A stretch of DNA of 47,336 bases from an uncultured Bacteroidales bacterium (lineage in GTDB: Bacteria; Bacteroidota; Bacteroidia; Bacteroidales; UBA932). The translations under genes and the position numbers were made by a program. The notes beneath the pieces are model-generated. The model did no database searches. It was not told where the DNA came from and saw only the letters and a program-made list of their open reading frames with translations. This document shows, one piece after another, positions 7,819 through 16,986 of the stretch. The stretch is from positions 1-47,336 of the forward strand of contig CALURT010000020.1 in the NCBI GenBank assembly GCA_944323245.1, in the 5' to 3' direction. Numbering within the stretch: position 1 is the first letter of the stretch; each line of letters opens with the position of its first letter.

Positions 7819-9459
7819 ATGAAGTTCAGAACTTTTTTGTTGGCGGCAGCGATTCTTGCCTTGCCGTTCCTTACAGCCTCTGCAGCGGGCTCAGACAGCG
7901 ATCCTGCGGCCATGACCGTGATTGAAATTCCTCTGACAGAGGGCGAAAACGTATGGGGTGCATACGTCAATACAGGTTCGGAAATGCCTTTCGCCGTAGG
8001 AGCGCAGGGCAACCTGTTCACGGCCAACCGTTCCAATCAGACGCAGCCGCTGCTTCTTACCGACAAGGGCCGCTATGTATGGTGCGACGAACCGTTCTGC
8101 TATAAGATAAAGGAAGATTTCATTGAAATAAGCGTAAGGCAGGGAGTTGAGGTGAAAACGGGAGTTGCCGGAAGCACGCTTGCCGAAGCAAGGACCTATG
8201 CGGCCGACAATTTCTTTCCGACTTCGGGCCAACTGCCGCCTGAGGAATTCTTTACCAAGCCTCAGTACAATACATGGATCGAACTCCTTTATTACCAGAA
8301 TCAGGAGGGCGTCCTCGAATATGCCCGCAATATCCTGAAAAACGGACTTCCGGCCGGTATCATCATGATAGATGACACATGGCAGGAGGATTACGGCAAA
8401 TGGACCTTCCATCCGGGCCGTTTCCCTGACCCGAAAGCCATGATTGACGAACTTCACGACATGGGATTCAAGGTAATGCTCTGGATATGTCCTTTCGTCA
8501 GCATGGACCAATATCTTATCTGCCGTGAAATCAACGGTTTCAAGGGCTTTCTCCTTTCTCCGGAAAGCGTTCCGGGAGACTGGGAGACCTCGTCGCAGCC
8601 TTATCCTGTCCGCTGGTGGAACGGAACGTCGGCAGTCCTCGATTTTTCGAATCCGCAGTCCGTGGAATGGTTCAGGAAGCAGCTTGACAATCTGACAGAA
8701 AATTACGGCGTGGACGGATTCAAGTTCGATGCCGGCGATTTCAATTTCTATCCGATGGATGCCGTGAGCAAGGGCGGCTACCTGCCTGCAGACCAGTGCA
8801 AGGCCTTTTCCGAGATAGGAATACAATATCCTTACAACGAATTCCGTGCAAGCTGGAAGATGGGCGGACAGCCGCTCGTACAGAGACTGCAGGACAAGGT
8901 CCATTCATGGACGGATTTGCAGAAACTGATTCCTGAAATGCTCGTACAGAACCTGCTCGGATATACATTCTCCTGTCCTGACATGATAGGCGGAGGCAGC
9001 ATGGAATCCTTCCTTGTGAAGAGCAAGATAGATCAGGACCTGATAGTCCGTTCCGCACAGTGCCATGCGCTGATGACCATGATGCAGTTCTCCGTCGCAC
9101 CGTGGAGGATATTGGACGAAAGGCATCTTGACGCAGTGCTCAAGTCAGTGCAGATAAGGGAAAAAATGCTTCCGAAGATCATGGAACTCGTGAAGGCCTC
9201 GGCTGAAACCGGCTCTACCATAATGAATTCCATGGAATATGCCTTCCCAGGCAACGGATATGCCCAAATAAAGGATCAGTTCGTGCTCGGAACGGACATC
9301 ATCGTGGCTCCGATGCTTGCTCCGGGAGAAGGTACGAGGACCGTCGTGCTTCCGAAAGGAAAATGGCGTGCCGATGACGGTACCGTATATCGCGGAGGCA
9401 AGACAGTCACTGTCACCGTACCGCTCGACCGTATCCCGTATTTTGAAAAAATCAGATAA
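7819..9459 (+). CDS. Glycoside hydrolase family 31 (secreted alpha-glycosidase, alpha-galactosidase/MYORG-like)
   Basis: A 546-residue enzyme with a signal peptide (residues 1-22, ending TASA). The catalytic barrel begins near residue 145. The nucleophile motif is DGFKFDAGD with Asp304 as nucleophile. The proposed acid/base is Asp388 in SCPDMIGGG. WIELLYYQNQEGVLEYAR and GIIMIDDTWQEDYGKWTFHP supply the -1 subsite, and a C-terminal beta-sandwich ends the protein. The KFDAG/PDMIGG pair is like the MYORG and bacterial alpha-galactosidase branch of GH31 rather than classical maltases (whose nucleophile motif is WxDMNE). I infer an alpha-galactosidase-like or related exo-activity in the periplasm. 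It is shorter than many GH31 members, lacking extra N-terminal modules. It belongs with the DeoR regulator and DUF4874 protein upstream. uvrA starts 38 bases downstream. Confidence 0.88.
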   Translation: MKFRTFLLAAAILALPFLTASAAGSDSDPAAMTVIEIPLTEGENVWGAYVNTGSEMPFAVGAQGNLFTANRSNQTQPLLLTDKGRYVWCDEPFCYKIKEDFIEISVRQGVEVKTGVAGSTLAEARTYAADNFFPTSGQLPPEEFFTKPQYNTWIELLYYQNQEGVLEYARNILKNGLPAGIIMIDDTWQEDYGKWTFHPGRFPDPKAMIDELHDMGFKVMLWICPFVSMDQYLICREINGFKGFLLSPESVPGDWETSSQPYPVRWWNGTSAVLDFSNPQSVEWFRKQLDNLTENYGVDGFKFDAGDFNFYPMDAVSKGGYLPADQCKAFSEIGIQYPYNEFRASWKMGGQPLVQRLQDKVHSWTDLQKLIPEMLVQNLLGYTFSCPDMIGGGSMESFLVKSKIDQDLIVRSAQCHALMTMMQFSVAPWRILDERHLDAVLKSVQIREKMLPKIMELVKASAETGSTIMNSMEYAFPGNGYAQIKDQFVLGTDIIVAPMLAPGEGTRTVVLPKGKWRADDGTVYRGGKTVTVTVPLDRIPYFEKIR

Positions 9460-9497
9460 TACGGCGTTCGCAAGCAGTAACATAAAGTGAATTCAAT

Positions 9498-12323
9498 ATG
9501 GACGAGGGAAGCATTGTCATAAGAAAGGCGAGGGTAAACAACCTCAAGGACATATCATTGGAAATACCCCGTAATCGCTTCGTGGTGATTACGGGGATTT
9601 CAGGGTCCGGCAAATCCTCCCTTGCTTTCGATACGCTTTTCGCCGAAGGCCAGAGACGCTTTGCGGAAAGCCTTTCCTCGTATGCGAGACAGTTTCTCGG
9701 CAGGATGGTCAAGCCGGACGTGGAGTCCATTGAGGGCATACCTCCCGCCATTGCCATAGAGCAGAAGGTCAATACCCGCAACCCGCGTTCCACGGTTGCC
9801 ACCACGACGGAAATTTTCGATTATCTGAGAATAATTTTCGCAAGGATAGGACGCACCTATTCTCCGGTTTCAGGCGTAGAAGTCAAATGCAATACCTCCA
9901 ATGATGTGGTGGAATATATCATTGACTCGGGGGTTTCAGCTGCCTATATCCTTGCAGATCTGAAATGGAGCGGACGTTCCGACAAGGTGGAACTGATGCT
10001 CGAATTGAAGAAGGAGGGTTTTTCGAGGTTCTTCTCCTCAGGTGCGGTCGTGAGAATAGAAGAGATAATGAAAATGGCGGAATCGGGAGAATATCCCGAA
10101 AACCTCTATCTGCTCGTCGACAGGCTGAAACTTCCGGAACACGGCTCCGATGATTGGGAAGAGCTCCGTACAAGGCTCCTGTCCTCCATCGCCACGGCTT
10201 TCGACAAGGGCGACGGCAAATTGCTCGTGAGTACGGATGACGGCAGGTTGAAGGAATTTACCGACAGGTTCGAAGCCGACGGAATGGTATTCTCCGAACC
10301 GGACGAATATATGTTCAGTTTCAACAGTCCCCTCGGGGCATGCCCTGACTGCGGCGGACTCGGACAGATAATCGGCATAAGCGAAGATCTCGTGATTCCA
10401 GACAAGAGCAAAAGCATTTATGACGGGGCAATTGCGTGCTGGAGAGGCGAAAAAATGGGCTGGTTCAGGGACCACATGGTCAAAAACGCCTACAAATACG
10501 GTCTTTCGGTATTCAAACCCTATGCTGAATTGTCCGACAAGGAAAAGGACCTCGTCTGGAACGGCCATGCCGCAGCCACCGAGGAAGAATCCCTCATAGG
10601 GCTCAACGAGTTTTTCCGTTGGGTCGAGGCGAACAAGTACAAGGTCCAGTACAAATACATGCTCAGCCGGTATTCAGGCAAGACCGTGTGCCGGACATGC
10701 GGAGGCAGCAGATTGCGCAAAGATGCACTTTACGTGAAGGTTGGAGGCAGGAACATCCATGAACTGATGTGCATGAACGTGGATGAACTGTACGACTTTT
10801 TCAGCAATCTGCAATTGTCCGATTATGAACATGCCATCGCATCGAAAGCTATCGGCGAAATCCTGTCAAGGCTCGGATACATCAGGGACGTCGGGCTGTC
10901 GTACCTTACGCTGAGCCGTACTTCCAACACCCTTTCGGGCGGGGAAAGCCAGAGAATCAACCTTGTCACGGCACTCGGAAGTTCCCTTGTCGGGTCCCTG
11001 TATATTCTGGACGAACCGAGTATCGGTCTCCATCCCCGGGATACAGCAAGGCTGATTGCTGTCCTGAAAAGGCTGCGTGACATCGGAAATACCGTCATAG
11101 TAGTCGAACATGACGAGGAAATAATGCGGGCGGCCGATCTTCTGATAGACATCGGGCCCATGGCCGGAATCAACGGCGGGGAAATCGTATTCGAAGGAAA
11201 AATCGACAAGGAACCTTCGCCGGAAGTCATGAAACGCTCCCTTACATTGCAGTACCTGTTCGGAAAGAGGCAGAGATATGTCCGTGAAAAGCACAGTCCG
11301 TCCTATTTCATAACGGTCGAGGGAGCTGCGGAGCACAATCTGAAAGGAGTTGACGTCAAATTTCCTCTCGGCGTGCTTACCGTGGTGTCTGGAGTGAGTG
11401 GAAGCGGAAAATCCTCGTTGGTAGGGGATATCCTTTATCCGGCGTTGTTCCGGCACATCAACCATGTAGGCTCAGCTCCCGGCGTGTTCAAGGGTTTGTC
11501 GGGAAATCTGGACAGGATCACGCAGGTGGAATACGTGGACCAGAATCCGATAGGCAAGAGTTCCCGCTCCAACGCGGTGACCTATCTGAAAGTCTACGAC
11601 GACATCAGGAAACTGCTGTCGGAACAGCCTTACGCCAAGGTGAACGGCTATACACCATCGTATTTTTCGTTCAACATGGACGGAGGCCGTTGTCCGGAAT
11701 GCCAGGGCGAAGGCGTCGTGAGGATAGGAATGCAGTTCATGGCGGATGTCACCATGGTCTGCGAGGCATGTTCCGGAAAGCGTTTCAAACCGGATATTCT
11801 TGAGGTCAGATACAAGGAAAGGAACATCGACGACATCCTGAACATGAGCGTCGAGGAAGCCATTTCGTTCTTTTCCTCACAGAACGAACCTCTTGCCAAA
11901 AGGATTGCCGAAAGGCTCCGTCCTCTCGTGGATGTCGGCCTGTCATATATAAAACTCGGACAGAGCAGCAGTACGCTCAGCGGGGGAGAGAGCCAGAGGA
12001 TAAAACTGGCTTATTTCCTGTCGATGAACGAGCAGTATTCCGACAAGGCCGGAGGGCAGAGAATACTGTTCATATTCGACGAACCTACGACCGGACTGCA
12101 TTTCTATGACGTGGAAAAACTTCTGCGGTCTTTCGATGCCCTGATAGCCAAGGGGCATTCGATAGTAGTGGTCGAACATAATCCTGACGTAATCAGATCC
12201 GCCGACTGGGTGATAGATCTCGGTCCGGATGCGGGGGACAACGGAGGCCGTGTGGTATTCGAAGGTACTCCGGAAAAACTGATTGCCGAGGGCAATACAT
12301 TTACTGCACAATATTTAAGATAA
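9498..12323 (+). CDS. uvrA: UvrABC excision-repair ATPase subunit UvrA
   Basis: A 941-residue ABC-type ATPase that detects bulky DNA lesions and loads UvrB. It has two Walker A motifs, GISGSGKSS (residues 33-41) and GVSGSGKSS (about 632-640). Two ABC signatures, TLSGGESQRI, occur at about residues 479 and 826, and there are two DEP Walker B motifs (ILDEPSIGLHP and IFDEPTTGLHF). The C-terminal four-cysteine zinc module is intact (CPECQGEG...CEACSGKRF, from about residue 733). CRTCGGSRLR is also present. The N-terminal zinc module is odd: the second pair (ACPDCGG) is there but the first CxxC is replaced by ADGMVF. Length matches standard UvrA. waaA starts 12 bases after the stop. Confidence 0.97.
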   Translation: MDEGSIVIRKARVNNLKDISLEIPRNRFVVITGISGSGKSSLAFDTLFAEGQRRFAESLSSYARQFLGRMVKPDVESIEGIPPAIAIEQKVNTRNPRSTVATTTEIFDYLRIIFARIGRTYSPVSGVEVKCNTSNDVVEYIIDSGVSAAYILADLKWSGRSDKVELMLELKKEGFSRFFSSGAVVRIEEIMKMAESGEYPENLYLLVDRLKLPEHGSDDWEELRTRLLSSIATAFDKGDGKLLVSTDDGRLKEFTDRFEADGMVFSEPDEYMFSFNSPLGACPDCGGLGQIIGISEDLVIPDKSKSIYDGAIACWRGEKMGWFRDHMVKNAYKYGLSVFKPYAELSDKEKDLVWNGHAAATEEESLIGLNEFFRWVEANKYKVQYKYMLSRYSGKTVCRTCGGSRLRKDALYVKVGGRNIHELMCMNVDELYDFFSNLQLSDYEHAIASKAIGEILSRLGYIRDVGLSYLTLSRTSNTLSGGESQRINLVTALGSSLVGSLYILDEPSIGLHPRDTARLIAVLKRLRDIGNTVIVVEHDEEIMRAADLLIDIGPMAGINGGEIVFEGKIDKEPSPEVMKRSLTLQYLFGKRQRYVREKHSPSYFITVEGAAEHNLKGVDVKFPLGVLTVVSGVSGSGKSSLVGDILYPALFRHINHVGSAPGVFKGLSGNLDRITQVEYVDQNPIGKSSRSNAVTYLKVYDDIRKLLSEQPYAKVNGYTPSYFSFNMDGGRCPECQGEGVVRIGMQFMADVTMVCEACSGKRFKPDILEVRYKERNIDDILNMSVEEAISFFSSQNEPLAKRIAERLRPLVDVGLSYIKLGQSSSTLSGGESQRIKLAYFLSMNEQYSDKAGGQRILFIFDEPTTGLHFYDVEKLLRSFDALIAKGHSIVVVEHNPDVIRSADWVIDLGPDAGDNGGRVVFEGTPEKLIAEGNTFTAQYLR

Positions 12324-12335
12324 CCGCATAATCTC

Positions 12336-13571
12336 ATGTACAGTCTTGCTATCAGTATCGTTTCGTTTTTTCTGCATGTCATGGCATTGTGGAACGGTAA
12401 AATGAAACTCTTCGTCGAAGGAAGGAAAAATGTATTGGACAGAATAGCCGAAGCCGTGAAAGGCCATAAGGACATAATATGGTTCCATACGGCATCCATG
12501 GGCGAGTTCGAGGAGGCAAGGCCGGTCATCGAAGCTGTCAGGAAACGGTATCCCGAAAGAAAGATACTCCTGACGTTTTTCTCTCCGTCAGGATATGAGA
12601 TAAGGAAGAACTGGCCGGTGGCGGACTGGGTCTTTTATCTTCCGCTCGATACCGCACGGAACGCAAGAAGGTTCGTGGAGACGGTAAGACCTGCCAAAGC
12701 AGTGTTCACGATAGGAGAATTCTGGTTCAACTATCTCAGGCAGCTGCGTCTGCACGGGGTGGACACGTACATAATGTCAGTTCTTGCTACCAAGAATTCC
12801 CCTTATATGAAATGGTACGGACATGCCTACCGTAGGCTCCTGCGTACTTCATACAAGACAATAATGGTCAAGAACGACGAGACCAAGGCGGCATTGGAGG
12901 CTATCGGCTGCAAATCGGTATGCGTGGCAGGCGATGCCCGCTTCGACAGGGTGAACGATACCGCTTCCGCCCCGTGGCATGACGACATAGTGGACAGATG
13001 GTCCGGAGGGAAAAAGGTTTTCGTGGCAGGCAGCACATGTTTCAAGGATGACGATCTCGTCATTTCGCTCTGTTTGAAATACCCGTCCGAGAAATTCCTT
13101 TTCATCCCGCACGAACCCGATCCTGAGCCGATAAGGCATATAGTGGAATCCGTGAAGGGAGGCGCTGCGGTTTACAGCGAATACGAGAGTGCCGGACGTC
13201 AGCCTGATGCCGGCTTGGAATCCGCTCAGGTGCTGATTATAGACAAGGTCGGAATGCTGTCCAAACTGTACAGATACGGATGGGCCGCACTTATCGGAGG
13301 AGGCTTCATCAATATGCCTCACAGCGTGATAGAGGCCTCGGTGTACGGTCTGCCTGTAGTCATGGGACCACAGTATCACAAGAATCTTCAGTTCGTGGAG
13401 CTTATGCCTTCCGGCGCAGCCGTGCCGGTGAAGGATGAGGCCGATATTGCAGCGTGGTTCGGGAAACTGCATGACGATCCGGAATATCTTTCCCGTGTGA
13501 GTCGTGCCGCATACGATTACTGCAAAGGAAATTGCGGGGCTACGGATACGATTATGAATATTTTGTTCTGA
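12336..13571 (+). CDS. waaA: 3-deoxy-D-manno-octulosonic acid (Kdo) transferase
   Basis: A 411-residue membrane-associated GT30 enzyme that transfers Kdo from CMP-Kdo to lipid IVA, an essential step of lipid A/LPS core assembly at the inner face of the inner membrane. The N-terminal hydrophobic segment (MYSLAISIVSFFLHVMALW) anchors it. IWFHTASMGEFEEARP (residues 48-63) carries the conserved catalytic Glu57. LLTFFSPSGYEI, then GEFWFNYLRQL and VAGDARFDRV follow. The C-terminal nucleotide-sugar domain has VFVAGSTCFKDDD, IPHEPDP and LIGGGFINMPHSVIEASVYG. The gene is probably co-transcribed with uvrA (12-base gap), a pairing with no obvious functional logic. It ends one base from the convergent fimbrillin gene. 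Confidence 0.95.
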   Translation: MYSLAISIVSFFLHVMALWNGKMKLFVEGRKNVLDRIAEAVKGHKDIIWFHTASMGEFEEARPVIEAVRKRYPERKILLTFFSPSGYEIRKNWPVADWVFYLPLDTARNARRFVETVRPAKAVFTIGEFWFNYLRQLRLHGVDTYIMSVLATKNSPYMKWYGHAYRRLLRTSYKTIMVKNDETKAALEAIGCKSVCVAGDARFDRVNDTASAPWHDDIVDRWSGGKKVFVAGSTCFKDDDLVISLCLKYPSEKFLFIPHEPDPEPIRHIVESVKGGAAVYSEYESAGRQPDAGLESAQVLIIDKVGMLSKLYRYGWAALIGGGFINMPHSVIEASVYGLPVVMGPQYHKNLQFVELMPSGAAVPVKDEADIAAWFGKLHDDPEYLSRVSRAAYDYCKGNCGATDTIMNILF

Positions 13572-13572
13572 A

Positions 13573-15096
13573 TCAGTCCACGACGATTACTATCATTTCC
13601 GCTGTATTTACAGGGTATCCCGTTTCCATATACAGCAGCCCGCTGCCTTTTGCTTTCGTGTGCAGTGTCACGGATCTGCCGTCACTGCCGAGAGTGTAGT
13701 CGTATATTCCCCGCGCCTTGTCATATTCCAATTCTTCCATGCCTATGTCGAATTCCGTATCCGGAGGGAAATAGTCGCATGAGACGGTGATGTCGTCGCC
13801 TCTTTTACAGCGGATGAAATTCCCGGGATACACTTTCATATAGTACGGGGACATTTTTACGCTGACTTCGCATTCATCCCAAACCGTACCGTCGGACGAA
13901 GAACATGTTATGATGCATTCGCCCTCTCCTACGGCCGTGACCGTGCCGTCGGCAGATACCGATGCCACGTCTTCATCCGAACTTGACCAGAAAAGCATGT
14001 CTTCCCCGATGTTTTCAGGCTCGGTGTATGCGCTTATCCGGACGCTCTCGCCTTCGTAATTCATGCGCAACGAACTGTAGTTGAGAGATATGCTTTCCAC
14101 CCGTCCGGCCATTCCGTCATGTTCTATTCTCCAGCCGTCTTCTCCGAGGCCGTCTCCGGACGGAGATATTGTCACCCTGTAGTCAGTGTTCCTGCATACG
14201 TCGAAGTCCGCAGGCGAAGTCCCTATATAGAACCTGTATATAAGATATTCACCCGGGACTGAATATGCCGCAGGCGACAGATATTCGATACTGAGTTCCG
14301 CAAATGAACAGTAATCGGAGCGGGCATCGCCGTCAGGAAAATATTTCATGGACTCGGAAGTATTGCCTGGAAGCAGTTCTCCCTGCATGTTTTCGAGGAT
14401 ATACAGTGTCACTTCTCCGCTTTTTCCGTCAAAGTCCATAGTATTCAGTATGTCAACCTCACTTTCCGTCCTGATGAAGCCTGCAGGGAAGAACCCGTCG
14501 GTATCGGCAATGGCATTGCGGGAGAAAATCGTGGAGTATTTTGGACAGTTTCCGAGCCTGATGCTTCTGACATTCATTTCCACATCGTCATCCAAGCGGC
14601 TCCTGTCCATGCATATTGTCACCTTGGCGAAAAGCCTGACGAGCGGTACGTCGACAATATCGTCCTTTCCTGCCGTGAACCTGCATGTCCCGCTCATCGG
14701 CAGCCCGTTACGGTAATCGTCAGGATAGGCTATGTAATGCCTTGCAGACATGAGTTCCACGACTGTCGCCGCATTGACGGCATATCCCGTATTGGCGCAG
14801 GCGTAGACGTCGTATGTACAGTTTCGAACCAATGTCAGTCTTATCCCGCCTGACGTGACGGCCTCCGTATAATTTTCCACATAGATTTTCTCTTCCAATA
14901 CTCCGTATTCGTTGAATACGAAAAGATTGATGTCATGCAATATGTTTTCGTCCGGGTCTATGGCCTTTGACGCCGATGTATCGAAGCGTACTGTATAGTT
15001 TCCACGCGTACCGGAGTCCGTTACCGGCAGCTTTTCCGTGCAGGAAACAAGGCAGAACAGGACAGGGGCAAGAATTGTCAGGAAATTTCGTTTCAT
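13573..15096 (-). CDS. Fimbrillin-type (Mfa/DUF4906-like) lipoprotein with C-terminal Ig-like (Big_2) domain
   Basis: A 507-residue predicted surface lipoprotein. The signal peptide MKRNFLTILAPVLFCLVSC ends in a lipobox. Residues about 30-320 resemble Bacteroidales fimbrillin/DUF4906 proteins: YTVRFDTSASKA, then the DINLFVFNEYGVL strand, LVRNCTYDVYACANTGYA, VDVPLVRLFAKVTICMD and LYILENMQGELLPGN. Residues about 335-420 form a bacterial Ig-like group 2 domain (SISLNYSSLRMNYEGESV, LFWSSSDEDVASVSADGTV, then GEGECIITC). About 90 further residues of beta-strand follow. Such proteins are fimbrial subunits or tip/adhesin components exported as lipoproteins. It sits two bases downstream of a second fimbrillin-like gene and is surely co-transcribed with it. 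No major subunit, usher or regulator gene is adjacent. Confidence 0.75.
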   Translation of the reverse strand: MKRNFLTILAPVLFCLVSCTEKLPVTDSGTRGNYTVRFDTSASKAIDPDENILHDINLFVFNEYGVLEEKIYVENYTEAVTSGGIRLTLVRNCTYDVYACANTGYAVNAATVVELMSARHYIAYPDDYRNGLPMSGTCRFTAGKDDIVDVPLVRLFAKVTICMDRSRLDDDVEMNVRSIRLGNCPKYSTIFSRNAIADTDGFFPAGFIRTESEVDILNTMDFDGKSGEVTLYILENMQGELLPGNTSESMKYFPDGDARSDYCSFAELSIEYLSPAAYSVPGEYLIYRFYIGTSPADFDVCRNTDYRVTISPSGDGLGEDGWRIEHDGMAGRVESISLNYSSLRMNYEGESVRISAYTEPENIGEDMLFWSSSDEDVASVSADGTVTAVGEGECIITCSSSDGTVWDECEVSVKMSPYYMKVYPGNFIRCKRGDDITVSCDYFPPDTEFDIGMEELEYDKARGIYDYTLGSDGRSVTLHTKAKGSGLLYMETGYPVNTAEMIVIVVD

Positions 15097-15097
15097 G

Positions 15098-16183
15098 TCA
15101 GAAGATTATTTCAGTGTCACCGTTTTCACTCCATGCAACTACGGAGCATGACAGCTCCACAGTCCCCGGCAATACCGCTTCATGCGGTGTCAATGCCCCT
15201 GTCCTCCGCAGGACGACGTCGAAGACGTAACTGCGGTTTCTGCCTATTCCGGCCGCCCCGGCCACCGGGCCGAATTCGCCTCTGTTGATGTTTATAGGAT
15301 AATAATACTTTTTACCCATGATATTCCCGGAAATTACAAGTCTTGTAAACGGTGAGCCGGTATTTTCCTCTTCGCATTCGTTCGGATAGCAGTAGAGGGA
15401 GATGTCCGTATTGACGGCCGAACCGCCGACATCCCCGTCTACGCTGCAGGTCAGGATCTCCGGATTCGGCATGTCGGTTTCCGCCCCTTCGGGAGTTCCC
15501 TGTGTATTTACCGGGGCTTCAGGCATGAAACCTTCCTGCCTGAAGAGACCAGCAGCGGAGTTGGCATTGGAAAGACATACCGACACGTCAGTCATTACGG
15601 CACCACTGTACGGCGTGGCGCTGAAATCACATCTCAGGGATCGGAGCCTTATTTCCGACATAAGCGGAGTGACGGCCGTTTCGAGCACGGAACCTGCCGC
15701 ATCTGCACGGAATCTGAAAGTCCCGCTCATCGTCGGGTGGCCGGCGTCCTCCATCCTCAGGTCGGCATAAATGTTCATAAGTGCTTCATAGGAGGATATT
15801 TCATCCCATTCGTACCCGTCATTCTGCGGGTTGACTATGACGGCCATGACCTTGTCTCCCGTCCTCGACGCCGCTTCCACCATTAGATCATGGCTCAGGA
15901 CTGCTCTCTGATATGTGTCCAATCTTCCGGCCTTGTCATCGTCATAAATGAAAATGTCGACAGTATTCCCCTCAGGTCTGTCCGCTGCGTATGCCGACGC
16001 CCCCGCAATCCTTATTTCAGTGAAAGCATGGTTTGCGTAATCGTGACTGTCCATGCCGCTGTCGGAACACGAATAAATAAAGGCCGGGATGAAAATAAGC
16101 AAGGCGTATGCGGAAATGCATTCTGAACAGAAAAAGAACCGGCCTTTATTTATCGGTTTTCCATATTCGTTTCTACTTATCAT
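15098..16183 (-). CDS. Fimbrillin-like (Mfa superfamily) lipoprotein
   Basis: A 361-residue predicted lipoprotein with an unusually long N-region (MISRNEYGKPINKGRFFFC) before a hydrophobic stretch ending in AFIYSC. The body has the FimA/Mfa1 or FimB/Mfa2 style: VDIFIYDDDKAGRLDTY, KVMAVIVNPQND, a SGTFRFRA strand, and VTPLMSEIRLRSLRCDF, the segment corresponding to the PLxSRIxL core of fimbrillins. It ends with VELSCSVVAWSENGDTEIIF, a donor-strand-like terminus. An in-frame TTG at 16204 would start inside the -7 box, so I choose the ATG at 16183. It is the first gene of a two-gene unit. Whether it is anchor, minor subunit or something else cannot be told. Confidence 0.7.
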   Translation of the reverse strand: MISRNEYGKPINKGRFFFCSECISAYALLIFIPAFIYSCSDSGMDSHDYANHAFTEIRIAGASAYAADRPEGNTVDIFIYDDDKAGRLDTYQRAVLSHDLMVEAASRTGDKVMAVIVNPQNDGYEWDEISSYEALMNIYADLRMEDAGHPTMSGTFRFRADAAGSVLETAVTPLMSEIRLRSLRCDFSATPYSGAVMTDVSVCLSNANSAAGLFRQEGFMPEAPVNTQGTPEGAETDMPNPEILTCSVDGDVGGSAVNTDISLYCYPNECEEENTGSPFTRLVISGNIMGKKYYYPININRGEFGPVAGAAGIGRNRSYVFDVVLRRTGALTPHEAVLPGTVELSCSVVAWSENGDTEIIF

Positions 16184-16201
16184 ATTCTTTGACTTTTGCC
16201 A

Positions 16202-16209
16202 CAAAACTA
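16202..16209 (-). promoter_or_regulatory. -7 box of the fimbrillin-like operon
   Basis: Minus-strand TAGTTTTG matches TAnnTTTG. The predicted start is about 11 bases before the ATG at 16183, giving a very short leader. This supports that ATG over the in-frame TTG at 16204. Confidence 0.5.
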
Positions 16210-16321
16210 TATTGAAAAACCGGAACAGAGTTACGAAAAAAGAAAAAGCGGATAATGTTTTTCTTTTTTTGTAAGTTTTTTCTTATTTTGTAACACTTTT
16301 TGGAACTATACCCCTGTTTTT

Positions 16322-16978
16322 ATGAAACTTATCAGACGATTGAGGCATTTTTTCGTGGCCAAAGCCCATATCCAGCCGATCTTTTCGAGACAGGTAGCCT
16401 ATATCAGACAGGCTTCTTCGGCCCTCCTTGCAATGGTAAACAGCGACGACATCACGGAACGCAAGAAATTGGAAAAGGAGGTGAAACTCTGCGAAGTGCA
16501 GGGCGACGCCATGCTGACGGAAATCTACGGGCTTCTGAATGAGAATATTTTTTCCCGTTTTACCAAGGTCGACCTGCAGACGGTGGCTGTCAATTTAGAC
16601 GAAGTCCTCGACAATATAAACGATTCAGCCAAGGCTGTCATCAGGTATATGCCGAACAAGATGGACCCTCAGTTGGTGGAGCTTGCGGAGTATATAGTGG
16701 CGGAAGCAGATGCCTTGACACAGATAGTTTCCGGTCTCGACGACATGAAGAAGAAATTTTCCATGATGACGATGCAGTGCGACAGGATTACTGAAATCGA
16801 GCATGCTGCGGACGAGACTTACGAGGATTATGTCGGTGAAATTTTCCAGACTGAAAAGGACGCGATAGAATTGATGAAGCACAAGAATATAGCGGAAATG
16901 CTCGAAACGACTACGGACACGGCCAAAGCTGTCTCTGACCATGTCCGCAAGTTGCTTCTACGCTATGTAGCTGAATAA
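16322..16978 (+). CDS. DUF47 family PhoU-like protein
   Basis: A 218-residue, all-helical cytosolic protein of the DUF47 (TIGR00153, PhoU-related) family. Recognisable parts are the N-terminal IQPIFSRQVAYIRQASSALL, the LEKEVKLCEVQGDAMLTEIY helix, DEVLDNINDSAKAVIRYMP, ITEIEHAADETYEDYVGEIF, and the terminal DTAKAVSDHVRKLLLRYV. PhoU-like proteins bind metal clusters through acidic helices, and DUF47 members are usually encoded next to a PiT-type phosphate permease that they modulate. No permease gene is present on either side here: the divergent neighbour is the fimbrillin operon and the convergent one an M16 peptidase. The role in phosphate transport is therefore inherited from the family, not shown by context. 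Confidence 0.88.
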   Translation: MKLIRRLRHFFVAKAHIQPIFSRQVAYIRQASSALLAMVNSDDITERKKLEKEVKLCEVQGDAMLTEIYGLLNENIFSRFTKVDLQTVAVNLDEVLDNINDSAKAVIRYMPNKMDPQLVELAEYIVAEADALTQIVSGLDDMKKKFSMMTMQCDRITEIEHAADETYEDYVGEIFQTEKDAIELMKHKNIAEMLETTTDTAKAVSDHVRKLLLRYVAE

Positions 16979-16986
16979 AAAAGACC

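Noticed and set aside
7891..8904. 337-codon open frame antisense to the GH31 gene
   Set aside because: No family resemblance; the GH31 frame has intact catalytic motifs and a signal peptide.
12324..12335. uvrA-waaA as a functional repair-envelope system
   Set aside because: A 12-base gap shows co-transcription, but nothing links the two functions; likely genome compaction.
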